A stretch of DNA of 64,000 nucleotides, from the NCBI GenBank assembly GCA_015059335.1, contig SVAP01000001.1:442413-506412 (forward strand), in the 5' to 3' direction. This DNA is from Bacillota bacterium (lineage in GTDB: Bacteria; Bacillota_I; Bacilli_A; RF39; UBA660). Within the stretch, counting starts at the first letter, position 1; every line of letters starts with the position of its first letter. The notes under the pieces were generated by a model. That model saw nothing but the letters and a program-made list of their open reading frames with translations, was not told the origin of the DNA and ran no database searches. Shown here piece by piece: positions 25,005 to 34,390 of the stretch. The position numbers and the translations under genes were made by a program.

Positions 25005-26255
25005 ATGAATGAAATGTTAAATATAGATAATAATATTATTGAATTAGTAAATAATTGTGAGAAAGAAATAAGTGCTGAATTTAGTAAAATTGATGATATC
25101 GTAATGTATAACAGTACTAAAGTACTAAATGCTTTTATAAATAACAGAGTATCAACTGAACATTTTAATGGTACAACTGGTTATGGTTATGGAGATATAG
25201 GTAGAGAAGTTATTGAAAAAATATACAGTGAAGTACTAGGTGCGGAATCTTCCTTAGTAAGAAGTCAATTTATATCTGGTACTCATGCTTTAACTGTTTG
25301 TTTGTTCGCACTATTAAGACCAAATGATACATTACTTAGTATTACTGGTAAACCATATGATACATTAGATGAAGTTATTGGTATTAAGGATAATGCTAGT
25401 TCATTAAAATCATTTGGTGTAAACTATGAACAAATTGATTTGATTAATGATGACTTTGATTATGACAAAATAAAAGAAGTATTAACTAGTAAAAAGATTA
25501 AAGTAATAGAAATTCAAAGATCAAAGGGATATTCAACAAGAAAAAGTATTAGTATAGATTTAGTAGAAAAAGTAATAAAATTTATTAAAGAGATAGATAA
25601 AGATGTAATTATTATGATAGATAATTGTTATTGTGAATTTGTATCAACTAAAGAACCTACAGAAGTAGGTGCGGATGTTATAGTTGGTTCTTTAATTAAA
25701 AATTTAGGTGGAGGTATCGCACCTAATGGTGGATATATCGCAGGTAGAAGTGATTTAGTTAGTCTTGCTAGTGAAAGACTTACTGTACCTGGTGAAGGAG
25801 CTGAAGTTGGTCCTACATTAGGAATTAATAAACAATTATTACAAGGTTTATTTATGGCTCCGACTGTTGTTGGAAGTGCATTAAAAACTGCAATATTAAC
25901 AAGTAGAGTGTTAGAAAAATTAGGTTATCTAGTAGAACCTAAATATAATGAAGAACGTGTTGATATAGTACAAAACATAATATTTAATAATGAAGAGGAT
26001 TTAGTCAAATATTGTCAAGGTATTCAAGCTGCATCTCCAATTGATTCATTCGCAAAACCATATCCATGGGAAATGCCTGGTTATGGTGATAAAGTAATTA
26101 TGGCAGCTGGAACATTTACTTCTGGGTCTTCAATAGAACTTAGTTGTGATGGACCAATTAGACCACCATATATTGCTTATCAACAAGGATCATTAACTTA
26201 TGAATATGGTAAGTTAGGTGTAATGAAAGCAGTATCTAATTTAGTAAATGATTAA
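25005..26255 (+). CDS. Methionine gamma-lyase/YnbB family PLP enzyme
   Basis: A 416-residue fold type I PLP enzyme of the family once called 'aluminium resistance' or cystathionine beta-lyase-like. Signatures: FNGTTGYGYGDIGR, SQFISGTHALTVCLFALLRP, a PLP-contacting DNCYCEFV, the likely Schiff-base lysine Lys232 in VGSLIKNLGGG, and the C-terminal SSIELSCDGPIRPPY. It may cleave a sulfur amino acid, but the substrate is uncertain. The start at 25005 is preferred; an ATG at 24990 lies within the SDR gene. It is coupled to the SDR gene. Confidence 0.85.
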   Translation: MNEMLNIDNNIIELVNNCEKEISAEFSKIDDIVMYNSTKVLNAFINNRVSTEHFNGTTGYGYGDIGREVIEKIYSEVLGAESSLVRSQFISGTHALTVCLFALLRPNDTLLSITGKPYDTLDEVIGIKDNASSLKSFGVNYEQIDLINDDFDYDKIKEVLTSKKIKVIEIQRSKGYSTRKSISIDLVEKVIKFIKEIDKDVIIMIDNCYCEFVSTKEPTEVGADVIVGSLIKNLGGGIAPNGGYIAGRSDLVSLASERLTVPGEGAEVGPTLGINKQLLQGLFMAPTVVGSALKTAILTSRVLEKLGYLVEPKYNEERVDIVQNIIFNNEEDLVKYCQGIQAASPIDSFAKPYPWEMPGYGDKVIMAAGTFTSGSSIELSCDGPIRPPYIAYQQGSLTYEYGKLGVMKAVSNLVND

Positions 26256-26294
26256 TAATAATTTATGTATACAAAATAATATAGGTGTTATTAC

Positions 26295-26681
26295 ATGGAA
26301 CATATTATGAAACTTTATGAATCAAATTTTAATGAATTAAAAAATGGTAGTAAAAAAAGAGAATATAGACTTAATGATAATAAAAGAAGTAAAATTAAAA
26401 TAGGAGATACTATTAGATTTATAAAACTACCCAATTTAGATGAAGAAATAGTTGTTGAAGTTTCTAAAATCGAGGTTTTTAATAATTGGTATGACTGTTA
26501 TGCAAAATATTATGAAGAAGATTTTAAAGACAGCTATGAAAGTGTTGACGCTGTTGTACAAGATACATATGATGGTGGTTATTATACAAAAGAAGAATCG
26601 GAAAAATATGGGTGTGTAGTTTTTACAATTCAAAAACTAAAAAAACAAAAAGATAAATTAGTAATTCAAAAAATTCTATAA
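26295..26681 (+). CDS. ASCH domain protein
   Basis: A 128-residue protein that matches ASCH domains of the small stand-alone type: HIMKLYESNFNELKNGSKKREYRLND at the start, the GD strand in KIGDTIRF and a final beta strand CVVFTIQKL. ASCH domains have a PUA-like fold and are thought to bind RNA or modified nucleotides; some have ribonuclease activity. The ATG follows AGGTGTTATT. It lies 39 bases after the PLP enzyme and 26 bases before the PBP gene, in the same direction. Confidence 0.8.
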   Translation: MEHIMKLYESNFNELKNGSKKREYRLNDNKRSKIKIGDTIRFIKLPNLDEEIVVEVSKIEVFNNWYDCYAKYYEEDFKDSYESVDAVVQDTYDGGYYTKEESEKYGCVVFTIQKLKKQKDKLVIQKIL

Positions 26682-26707
26682 GTTAATATTAAGAAAGCTG
26701 GTGAAAT

Positions 26708-28789
26708 ATGAAATTTAAATTCGATAGTAGGAATCATAGATTTATTAAAGAAATTATTGAAAAAAGATTTAATATTCTTATTGGAATTATTATATTTCTA
26801 TTTTCCATAGTAGCTTTCAAATTATTTAGTGTTCAATTAATACATAATGAAAAATATCAAAATTTAGTGGTTGAAGCAGCGACTAATATTGTAGAAGGTT
26901 CATCCGCACCTAGAGGTAGAATTTATGATAGAAATGGTAACTTATTAGTTGATAATGTGCCAATTAAAACTATTTATTATAAAAAAGAAAGAGGAACAAC
27001 AGCTAAAGAAGAAGTTGAACTTGCTACTAAAATGGCTAATTTAATTGAACTTGATTATAGTAAATTAAAAATTACTAATTTAAAAGAATTTTGGTTGGTT
27101 AATAATAGTGATAAAGCTAAAGAACTCATAACTAAAGAAGAATGGACAAAATATAGTGAAAGAAAACTAACAGATGATGATATTTATAAATTAAAAATAG
27201 AGAGAATAACTGAAGAAGAATTAAATAAATATAGTGAATTAGATAAAAAGATTGCGTATATTTATTATTTAATGAATAATGGGTATTCATATGATGAAAA
27301 GGTAATTAAAAATAAGAATGTTAGTGAAAAAGAGTATGCATTAATTAGTGAAAAATCAAGTGAATTAAAGGGATTTAATACTAAACTTGATTGGGAGAGA
27401 ATTTATCCTTATGGTGATGTATTTAAAACTATTTTAGGTAAAGTATCTAGCGAAACACAAGGTATACCTTTAGAACTTAAAGATGAATATTTGGAAAAAG
27501 GTTATAGTTTAAATGATAGAGTGGGAATTAGTTATTTAGAGTATCAATATGAAGATGTATTAAAGGGTACTAAGGCTAAATATAAAATATTAGATGATAA
27601 TTCATATGAGTTGGTTAGTGAAGGACATAGAGGAAATGATATTGTTTTAACAATAGATATAAATTTACAAATGAGATTAGAAGCAATATTAGAAGATGAA
27701 GTTTTAAAAACAAAAAAAGAGCCTAATACTGATTTTTATGATAGAAGTATGGCTGTAATTCAAAATCCTCAAACAGGAGAGATTTTAGCTATGGCTGGCA
27801 AGCAAGTAGTAAACTCAAATGGTGAGTTAAAAGTTTATGATTATACACCTGGTATTACTACATCACCTGTAACAGTTGGTTCAGTTGTAAAAGGAGCTTC
27901 AATTTTAGTAGGATATAATACAGGAAAACTTCAAATTGGAGAAACAATTAAAGATGAGTGTATTAAAATTAAAGACACACCACAAAAATGTTCTTGGAGT
28001 AAAAGACTTGGAACACTTAATGATATTACTGCTATAGCGCAATCTTCAAACGTATATCAATTTCAAATTGCGATAAGAGTTGGAGAAGGAAATTATCAAT
28101 ATGATAAACCTTTAAAAATAAACAAAGATGCATTTACTACTTATAGAAATATGTATAATAGTTTTGGACTTGGTGTTAAAACTGGTATTGATTTGCCAGT
28201 AGAAAGTACTGGATATAAAGGTACAAGTACACAGTCAGGACATTTGCTTGACTTTGTTATTGGTCAATATGATACATATACACCAATTCAACTTAGTCAG
28301 TATATTTCAACTTTTTCAAATGGTGGAACTAGATTAGAACCACATTTGTTAAAAACAGTTTATAAATCAAATAAAGAAGGTACATTAGATACAGTAGTAA
28401 AAGAGGTTTCAAAAAAAGAACTAAGTAAAGTTAAAACTGAGGAACAATATTTAAAACGTGCTCAAGAAGGTTTTATAGCAGTTATGAATGGTAATGGACT
28501 TGGTGTTGGATATATGGGTATTGCTCCTAATCCTGCAGGTAAAACTGGGACTAGTGAATCATTCTTTGACAGTGATGGTGATGGAAAAATAGATAAAGAA
28601 ACTACAACTAAAACTTTTGTTGGATATGCACCAGCTGATAATCCAGTTATGAGTATTGCAGTAGTATCACCTGATATAAGTCATGATTATAATAATTCAA
28701 CTTATTCATCTAGCGTTAATAAAAGAATTACATCTAGAGCATCAACTGCGTTTTTTGAATTATATAATGCTGGTAGTATTAAAAATTAA
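26708..28789 (+). CDS. Class B penicillin-binding protein (PBP2-like transpeptidase)
   Basis: A 693-residue enzyme that cross-links peptidoglycan outside the membrane. It has an N-terminal membrane anchor (ILIGIIIFLFSIVAFKLF), the dimerisation domain with APRGRIYDRNGNLLVDN, and the transpeptidase domain with catalytic Ser392 in SVVK, SSN at 446-448 and KTG at 612-614. The Asp/Gly-rich loop DSDGDGKIDKE after KTGTSES is unusual and could bind calcium. It would be the natural partner of the SEDS protein at 18851 or of a RodA elsewhere. The ATG follows AAGCTGGTG. The next gene, rpmG, has its own promoter. Confidence 0.93.
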   Translation: MKFKFDSRNHRFIKEIIEKRFNILIGIIIFLFSIVAFKLFSVQLIHNEKYQNLVVEAATNIVEGSSAPRGRIYDRNGNLLVDNVPIKTIYYKKERGTTAKEEVELATKMANLIELDYSKLKITNLKEFWLVNNSDKAKELITKEEWTKYSERKLTDDDIYKLKIERITEEELNKYSELDKKIAYIYYLMNNGYSYDEKVIKNKNVSEKEYALISEKSSELKGFNTKLDWERIYPYGDVFKTILGKVSSETQGIPLELKDEYLEKGYSLNDRVGISYLEYQYEDVLKGTKAKYKILDDNSYELVSEGHRGNDIVLTIDINLQMRLEAILEDEVLKTKKEPNTDFYDRSMAVIQNPQTGEILAMAGKQVVNSNGELKVYDYTPGITTSPVTVGSVVKGASILVGYNTGKLQIGETIKDECIKIKDTPQKCSWSKRLGTLNDITAIAQSSNVYQFQIAIRVGEGNYQYDKPLKINKDAFTTYRNMYNSFGLGVKTGIDLPVESTGYKGTSTQSGHLLDFVIGQYDTYTPIQLSQYISTFSNGGTRLEPHLLKTVYKSNKEGTLDTVVKEVSKKELSKVKTEEQYLKRAQEGFIAVMNGNGLGVGYMGIAPNPAGKTGTSESFFDSDGDGKIDKETTTKTFVGYAPADNPVMSIAVVSPDISHDYNNSTYSSSVNKRITSRASTAFFELYNAGSIKN

Positions 28790-28800
28790 AATTTAAAATG

Positions 28801-28829
28801 TTTACAAGATAAATAATATCTGTTATAAT
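28801..28829 (+). promoter_or_regulatory. Promoter for rpmG
   Basis: TTTACA (28801-28806), 17-base spacer, TATAAT (28824-28829). Confidence 0.75.
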
Positions 28830-28858
28830 ATTGGGGTATTGAAAGAGGAGGTTATTTT

Positions 28859-29023
28859 ATGGCAAAGGTAGGAAATAGAAATTTAATTACTTTAGTATGT
28901 ACTGAATGTAATGAAGAAAATTATAGAGTTAGTAAAAATAAAAAGAATGATCCAGAACGTTTAGAAATTAATAAATATTGTTCAAGATGTCAAAAACATA
29001 CTACTCATAAAGAAAAGAAATAA
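28859..29023 (+). CDS. rpmG: Ribosomal protein L33
   Basis: A 54-residue protein of the large ribosomal subunit. It has both CxxC pairs (CTECNEENY and [12 protein letters not shown]), so this is the zinc-binding form. The start follows AGAGGAGG. The length is normal. It stands alone between a near-consensus promoter and a terminator hairpin, with efp next. Confidence 0.93.
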   Translation: MAKVGNRNLITLVCTECNEENYRVSKNKKNDPERLEINKYCSRCQKHTTHKEKK

Positions 29024-29042
29024 GCCATAAAGCTTATTTTTT
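29018..29042 (+). terminator. Terminator after rpmG
   Basis: Eight-base stem AAATAAGC/GCTTATTT with a six-base loop and T tract. It includes the rpmG stop codon. Confidence 0.8.
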
Positions 29043-29065
29043 AGAATTAGATAGGGAGTGAAAAC

Positions 29066-29623
29066 ATGATTGGTGTTAATGATTTTAAAACAGGTATGAC
29101 AATTCAATATGAAGGAAATATTTATACAGTAATGGATTTCCAACATGTTAAACCAGGTAAAGGTGCGGCTTTTGTTAAAGCTAAATTAAAAAATCTAAGA
29201 ACTGGTTCAATTATTGAAAATACTTTTAATTCAAGTGTTAAGGTTGAAAAAGCTCGTATTGAAAAAAGTCCAATGCAATTTTTATATGCAGATGGAGATA
29301 CATACAATTTTATGAATATGGAAACTTTTGATCAAATTGGAATTGACAAAAGTAAAATTGAAGAAGAAGTTAAATTCTTAAAGGAAAACCTAACTGTTGA
29401 TATTATGTTTTTTGAGGGTGAAATGTTAGGTGTTATTCTTCCAGAAAAAATTGATGTAGTTGTAACTAAAACAGAACCAGCGGTTAAAGGTAATACTTCA
29501 TCAAACGCACAAAAAGATGCGATTGTTGAAACTGGACTTTTAGTTAGAGTACCACTATTCATTGAACAAGGTGAAGAAATAATTATATATACTAAAGATG
29601 GAAAATACGTATCTAGAAAATAG
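29066..29623 (+). CDS. efp: Elongation factor P
   Basis: A 185-residue three-domain protein that binds ribosomes stalled at proline runs. The loop that is modified in other species is KPGKGAAF, with Lys32 at its tip. In Bacillus this lysine carries 5-aminopentanol, while in E. coli the equivalent lysine is beta-lysylated; no modifying enzyme is visible here. The C-terminal end has the usual GLLVRVPLFIEQGE and DGKYVSR. The ATG follows AGGGAGTGA. The terminator stem begins within its last codons. Confidence 0.96.
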   Translation: MIGVNDFKTGMTIQYEGNIYTVMDFQHVKPGKGAAFVKAKLKNLRTGSIIENTFNSSVKVEKARIEKSPMQFLYADGDTYNFMNMETFDQIGIDKSKIEEEVKFLKENLTVDIMFFEGEMLGVILPEKIDVVVTKTEPAVKGNTSSNAQKDAIVETGLLVRVPLFIEQGEEIIIYTKDGKYVSRK

Positions 29624-29639
29624 TACGTATTTTTTTTTT
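29602..29639 (+). terminator. Terminator overlapping the end of efp
   Basis: Ten-base perfect stem AAAATACGTA/TACGTATTTT with a 12-base loop that contains the stop codon, then a long T tract. Confidence 0.85.
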
Positions 29640-29652
29640 ATAAAAATAAAGG

Positions 29653-29690
29653 CTAATCATCAAAAAATATCAAATATATTATTGGTGATA
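29653..29690. repeat. 38-bp direct repeat, upstream copy
   Basis: One base different from 30611-30648 (A or C at the tenth position). This copy contains the TTGGTGATA ribosome-binding site of the DUF1016 gene. Confidence 0.93.
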
Positions 29691-29692
29691 AA

Positions 29693-30592
29693 ATGGATTA
29701 TTATAACAAAATCAAAAATGAATTAATAAATAACGAAGTATATAAGAAAGTAAAAGATTATAGTAAAAACAGAAATGATTTGATGACATATTATAATGTT
29801 GGTAAATTACTTATAAAAGCACAAGGTGGGGAAACTAGGGCAAAATATGGCAATAATATAATAAAGGAATATTCTAGAAAACTATCTAATGAATTGGGGA
29901 AAGGATATACATTTACCGCGCTAGTAAGAATGAGGCAATTTTATTTGCAATATAAGAATGTTGCGACAATGTCGCAACTATTAACATGGAGCCATTACAT
30001 AGAATTATTAAAATTTAATGACAATAGTAAAATTAATTATTATGTTAATATTATTGAAACACAAAATTTATCGGTGAGACAACTAAGAGAAAAAATTAAA
30101 AATAAAGAATACGAAAGATTAGATAATAAGACTAGGGAAAAGTTAATATCTAAGGTAAATATCAAAATAGAAGATTATATAAAAAATCCGATTTTAATTA
30201 AAAATATTTATAATTATTCAAAAATATCAGAAAAAATATTGAAACAATTAATTTTAGAAGATTTAGACAATTTTTTAAAAGAACTTGGGAGTGATTTTTG
30301 TTATGTTGGGAACGAATACAAAATAAAATTGGGTAATAGATATAATTATATTGATATATTACTATATAATATAAAATATAATTGTTATACAGTTATTGAA
30401 TTAAAGGTAACAGAATTAAGAAAAGAACATATAGGTCAAATAAAGATGTATATGAATTACATCGATAAAAGTTTGAAAAGTGTAAGCCAAGATAAGACTA
30501 TTGGAATAATAATATGTAGAAAAGATAATCAATTTGTAATGGAATATTGTAGTGATCAAAGAATTTTTAGAACAATATACAATTTAAATTAA
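29693..30592 (+). CDS. DUF1016/YhcG-type PDDEXK nuclease, separate copy 4
   Basis: A 299-residue paralogue of the three genes at 9672-12307. It has the same N-terminal pattern (MTYYNVGKLLIKAQ with a short insertion), the central LTWSHY motif and PDDEXK residues NYIDILLYN and VIELKV. Its sequence is clearly more divergent than the tandem three are from each other. The ATG follows TTGGTGATAA, part of a 38-bp direct repeat that recurs right after the gene. It carries its own 19-nt palindrome at 29960-29978. It sits alone between efp and ezrA, which suggests insertion or reduction of an older array. Confidence 0.85.
   Translation: MDYYNKIKNELINNEVYKKVKDYSKNRNDLMTYYNVGKLLIKAQGGETRAKYGNNIIKEYSRKLSNELGKGYTFTALVRMRQFYLQYKNVATMSQLLTWSHYIELLKFNDNSKINYYVNIIETQNLSVRQLREKIKNKEYERLDNKTREKLISKVNIKIEDYIKNPILIKNIYNYSKISEKILKQLILEDLDNFLKELGSDFCYVGNEYKIKLGNRYNYIDILLYNIKYNCYTVIELKVTELRKEHIGQIKMYMNYIDKSLKSVSQDKTIGIIICRKDNQFVMEYCSDQRIFRTIYNLN
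29960..29978. repeat. 19-nt perfect palindrome inside DUF1016 copy 4
   Basis: GTTGCGACA-A-TGTCGCAAC, at the same place and codon phase as in the other three copies with yet another pair of arms; it encodes V-A-T-M-S-Q. Confidence 0.95.
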
Positions 30593-30610
30593 ATTTACTT
30601 AATTTAAAGT

Positions 30611-30648
30611 CTAATCATCCAAAAATATCAAATATATTATTGGTGATA
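30611..30648. repeat. 38-bp direct repeat, downstream copy
   Basis: Second copy of the repeat at 29653-29690, 958 bases further on, with no gene behind it. Confidence 0.93.
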
Positions 30649-30690
30649 TTTAATTACACTCTATAATAAAATTAAAATACATTAACATTT
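30649..30690 (+). pseudogene. Possible decayed start of another DUF1016 copy
   Basis: After the downstream repeat, the bases TATAATAAAATTAAAAT follow the pattern of the copy 4 start (TATAACAAAATCAAAAAT), but no start codon or frame remains. The match is short and AT-rich, so confidence is low. Confidence 0.35.
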
Positions 30691-30795
30691 AATAATAAAA
30701 CTATGTCAATTTTTCTACTTTGTTATCAAAAAAGGTAAAAAAAAATCTAAAAATGTGGTAGAATATAAATTGACTAAACATAGAAGGTGATTTAC

Positions 30796-32514
30796 TTGGA
30801 AAATTTTGTAAATGTAACTACGTTAATTTGGTCAATAGTTGTAGTAGTACTTATATTTTTAGGTATAATTTTTATTGTGCTTAAAAATCGTCAAATATCA
30901 AAATTAAAAAAACATATAGAGGAATTGGAAGTTGAAAAAAACTTAATAGTTAATGCACCAGTATTAACTGAATTATCTAAGGTTCAAGCGCTTGTAAAAA
31001 ATGAAAGAATGACTGATAGATATAATAATTGGAATAAAGAAATTACAGAGTTAAAAGATAGAACAATTCCTAAGATTACTGATATGATAATTGAAATTGA
31101 TGCTTTAGTAGAACAAGGACAATATAAATTAGTAATTAGAAAAATGACAGATATTGAGATTGAAATATATAGATCTAAAAAGAAAGCTGATTTTCTGTTA
31201 GATGAAATGCAATTGATTACATCAAGTGAAGCTAGAAATAGAGATTATATTACAAAATTAAAGGCACAATATAGAGAAGTGTTGAGTAAATTTGAAAAAG
31301 AAAAAAAAGATTATGGTGAAATTACTGAATCAATTGAGTTACAAAGTGAAAATATAGAAAAAAGATTTAAAGTGTTTGAAAGTCTTTTAGAACAAAATGA
31401 ATATGATGAAGTAGAAAAATTAGTTGATTCATTAGATGAAATGATAAAAAACATTACTATAGTTGTAGAAGAAGTACCAACAATAGTTTTACTTGGAAGA
31501 AGTCTAATACCTGCTAAGATGGATGAAATGGCAGTTCAATATTCTAAATTACAAAAAGAAGGATATCAATTAGATTATTTAAATATTGAATATAATATTA
31601 GTGAAATTGAAAAGAAAATTAGAAATATATTTGATAGAGCAAAAATATTAAATATAGAAGATAGTATATTAGAACTTAAAACAATTATTGAATATTTTGA
31701 TTCAGTAATGAATGATTTTGAATTAGAAAAAAGAAGTAAAAAAGTATATAATGATACTTGTAAATCAGTAAAAACTAAGATAATAAAATTAGAAAAAATA
31801 ATGAATGATTTATATTTACAACTTGATGATTTAAAAATAAGTTATGATCTAACTAAAGAAGAATTAGATGTTTTACATGATATAAATCAAGATCTAGAAG
31901 TATTACATAAAGATTATGACACATTAATGGTTCATAGTAAAAATAAAACATTTGCATATTCTAAATTGAATAAAGAAGCAGAAATATTAAATGTTAAAGC
32001 ATCAAAAATTGAAGATAGATTAGATTATTGTTTAGAAACATTAGGAACAATGAAAGATGATGAGTTAAGAGCTAGAGAACAATTAAAAGAAATTAAAATA
32101 TTATTAAAACAAGCTAAATATAGAATCAGAGAATATAAATTACCAGTAGTTAATAATAATTATTTTATTGAATTACAAGAAGCTAATGAATCTATAAAAG
32201 AAATCATTATTGAATTAGACAAAAAGCCAATTAATATTAATACTCTAAATACTAGAGTAGATACTGCAAGAGATTTAGTATTAAAATTATATAATACGAC
32301 AAATGAAATGATAAAAACTGCTAAATTAGCGGAAATGGCTATTGTATATGGTAATAGATATAAAAGTTTTAATCAAGATTTAGAAAATGGTTTAAATACG
32401 GCTGAATCAATGTTTTTTAAAGGTGATTACAAACAATCATTAGAATTATCAATTAATTCGATTGAAGAAGTTGAACCTGGTATTTATGAAAGATTATTAG
32501 AAGAATGTAAATAA
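30796..32514 (+). CDS. ezrA: Septation ring formation regulator EzrA
   Basis: A 572-residue protein with one N-terminal membrane helix (about residues 8-30) and a long run of helical, spectrin-like repeats rich in Glu, Lys and Leu, with the family patterns RYNNWNKEI and GQYKLVIRKM. EzrA limits FtsZ ring assembly to midcell and links FtsZ to wall synthesis. I choose the TTG at 30796, five bases after AAGGTGA; a GTG at 30787 lies within that site. The length is normal for the family. It ends at a hairpin and is monocistronic. Confidence 0.9.
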   Translation: MENFVNVTTLIWSIVVVVLIFLGIIFIVLKNRQISKLKKHIEELEVEKNLIVNAPVLTELSKVQALVKNERMTDRYNNWNKEITELKDRTIPKITDMIIEIDALVEQGQYKLVIRKMTDIEIEIYRSKKKADFLLDEMQLITSSEARNRDYITKLKAQYREVLSKFEKEKKDYGEITESIELQSENIEKRFKVFESLLEQNEYDEVEKLVDSLDEMIKNITIVVEEVPTIVLLGRSLIPAKMDEMAVQYSKLQKEGYQLDYLNIEYNISEIEKKIRNIFDRAKILNIEDSILELKTIIEYFDSVMNDFELEKRSKKVYNDTCKSVKTKIIKLEKIMNDLYLQLDDLKISYDLTKEELDVLHDINQDLEVLHKDYDTLMVHSKNKTFAYSKLNKEAEILNVKASKIEDRLDYCLETLGTMKDDELRAREQLKEIKILLKQAKYRIREYKLPVVNNNYFIELQEANESIKEIIIELDKKPININTLNTRVDTARDLVLKLYNTTNEMIKTAKLAEMAIVYGNRYKSFNQDLENGLNTAESMFFKGDYKQSLELSINSIEEVEPGIYERLLEECK

Positions 32515-32525
32515 ATATTGAAAAG

Positions 32526-32549
32526 AGATAAAATGTTTTATCTTTTTTT
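32526..32549 (+). terminator. Terminator after ezrA
   Basis: Stem AGATAAA/TTTATCT with a tight loop and T7. Confidence 0.8.
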
Positions 32550-32593
32550 AATATTCAAAAATATGTGAAATTACTGTTTAATATTTGTTTTTA

Positions 32594-32622
32594 TTGACAC
32601 ATTTTTATGCATTGAATATAAT
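32594..32622 (+). promoter_or_regulatory. Consensus promoter of the ABC exporter operon
   Basis: TTGACA (32594-32599), 17-base spacer, TATAAT (32617-32622): both boxes match the housekeeping consensus fully. Confidence 0.85.
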
Positions 32623-32662
32623 TAAATAGACTAATAAAACAAAACTGAAGGGAGATAAATAC

Positions 32663-34390
32663 ATGTTAAAAATAATGAAATATTTAAAAAAATATTGGTG
32701 GCAAATATTACTAGTAGTAATATTTGTTGCAGTACAAACTTATGTTGATTTGACATTACCAGAATTCATGTCAAAAATAGTTGATGAAGGTATAGTTAAT
32801 TCTAATACCAATCGCATAATTCAAATTGGAATACAAATGTTAGGTTTAGCATTGATTGGTGGGATTGCAACTATAATTGTTAGTTTTTTTTCATCAAGAA
32901 TAGCAGCTGCAACATCTAGAAACATCAGAAAAGATGTTTTTGAAAAGGTAACTAACTTTTCTTCAGCAGAAACTAATAAATTTTCTAAGGCTTCATTAAT
33001 TACAAGAACTACAAATGATGTACAACATATACAAATGACTACATTTATGATACTTAGAATGATGGTTATGGCTCCAATAATGGCAATAGGTGGTATTAGT
33101 AAAGTACTTAAAAATAGTCCATCATTAACATGGATTATAGCTATTGCTGTAGTAGTATTATTTATAATAATAATTGTGTTGTTTTCTCTAGCGATGCCTA
33201 AATTTAAAATATTTCAAAAGTTAATTGATAAATTAAATTTAGTAACAAGAGAGAATTTAACTGGTCTTAAGGTTATTAGGGCATTTAATAATGAAGAACA
33301 TCAAGAAGAAAAATTTGATAAAGCTAATACTGATTTAACTAAATTAAATTTATTTGTTAATAAAGTTATGATTTTAATGCAACCACTTACAATGCTTGTA
33401 ATGAATCTAACAATGGTGGCAGTAATATGGATTGGATCCCATCAAGTTGATATTGGATCACTTCAAATTGGTGATATGATGGCATTTATTCAATATGCAA
33501 TGCAAATAATGACTTCATTTATGATGCTATCTATGTTATTTGTAATGATTCCAAGAACAAGCATTTCTGCTAATCGTATAATGGAAGTTTTAAATACAAA
33601 TCCTATTATTACAGATCCAGAATCAAGTAAAAAATCAAATAATAAATTAAAAGGTCAAGTTGAATTTAAAAACGTATCATTTACATATCCAGATGCTGAT
33701 GAAGCAGTATTATGTGATATTTCATTTATTGCAGAAAAAGGTAAAACAACAGCATTTATTGGTTCAACAGGTAGCGGTAAATCAACTCTTATTAATTTAA
33801 TTCCTAGATTTTATGATGTTACATCTGGTTCCATATTGGTTGGTGGTATTGATGTTAGAGATTATTTACAAAAAGATTTGCGTGATTTAATAGGATATGT
33901 TCCACAAAAAGGTGTGTTATTTAGTGGAACAATTAAAAGCAATTTAAAATATGGTAATGATAAACTAAGTAATGAAGAAATGAGAAAAGTATCGCAAGTG
34001 GCACAGGCTTTAGATTTTATAGAGGAAAAAGATAAAAAGTTTGATACTCATATATCTCAAGGTGGAAAAAATGTATCTGGTGGTCAAAAACAAAGATTAT
34101 CAATTGCACGGGCTTTAGCTAAAAATCCAGAAATATTTATATTTGATGATAGTTTTTCAGCATTAGATTTTAAAACTGATAAAGAGTTAAGAAAGGAACT
34201 TAAAAAATATACAAAGGACGCAACAGTTTTAATCGTAGCTCAAAGAATTAGTACAATTATGAATGCAGATAAAATTGTAGTATTAGATGAAGGTAAAATT
34301 GTAGGAATTGGTACACATAAAGAATTAGTGAAAACTTGTGACGTTTATAAAGAAATTGCGTTATCACAACTAAGAGAGGAGGAATTATAA
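32663..34390 (+). CDS. ABC exporter half-transporter A (degenerate catalytic site)
   Basis: A 575-residue half-transporter: six membrane helices in the first 320 residues, then the ATPase domain with Walker A GSTGSGKS, signature VSGGQKQRLSIARAL and Walker B IFIFDDSFSALD. Asp stands where the catalytic Glu should be, the usual sign of the inactive site in heterodimeric exporters (TM287/TM288, LmrCD, BmrCD). The signature motif is intact. The substrate is unknown; multidrug or lipid export is typical. The ATG follows GAAGGGAGAT. Its stop shares a base with the start of the partner gene (TAATG). Confidence 0.93.
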   Translation: MLKIMKYLKKYWWQILLVVIFVAVQTYVDLTLPEFMSKIVDEGIVNSNTNRIIQIGIQMLGLALIGGIATIIVSFFSSRIAAATSRNIRKDVFEKVTNFSSAETNKFSKASLITRTTNDVQHIQMTTFMILRMMVMAPIMAIGGISKVLKNSPSLTWIIAIAVVVLFIIIIVLFSLAMPKFKIFQKLIDKLNLVTRENLTGLKVIRAFNNEEHQEEKFDKANTDLTKLNLFVNKVMILMQPLTMLVMNLTMVAVIWIGSHQVDIGSLQIGDMMAFIQYAMQIMTSFMMLSMLFVMIPRTSISANRIMEVLNTNPIITDPESSKKSNNKLKGQVEFKNVSFTYPDADEAVLCDISFIAEKGKTTAFIGSTGSGKSTLINLIPRFYDVTSGSILVGGIDVRDYLQKDLRDLIGYVPQKGVLFSGTIKSNLKYGNDKLSNEEMRKVSQVAQALDFIEEKDKKFDTHISQGGKNVSGGQKQRLSIARALAKNPEIFIFDDSFSALDFKTDKELRKELKKYTKDATVLIVAQRISTIMNADKIVVLDEGKIVGIGTHKELVKTCDVYKEIALSQLREEEL

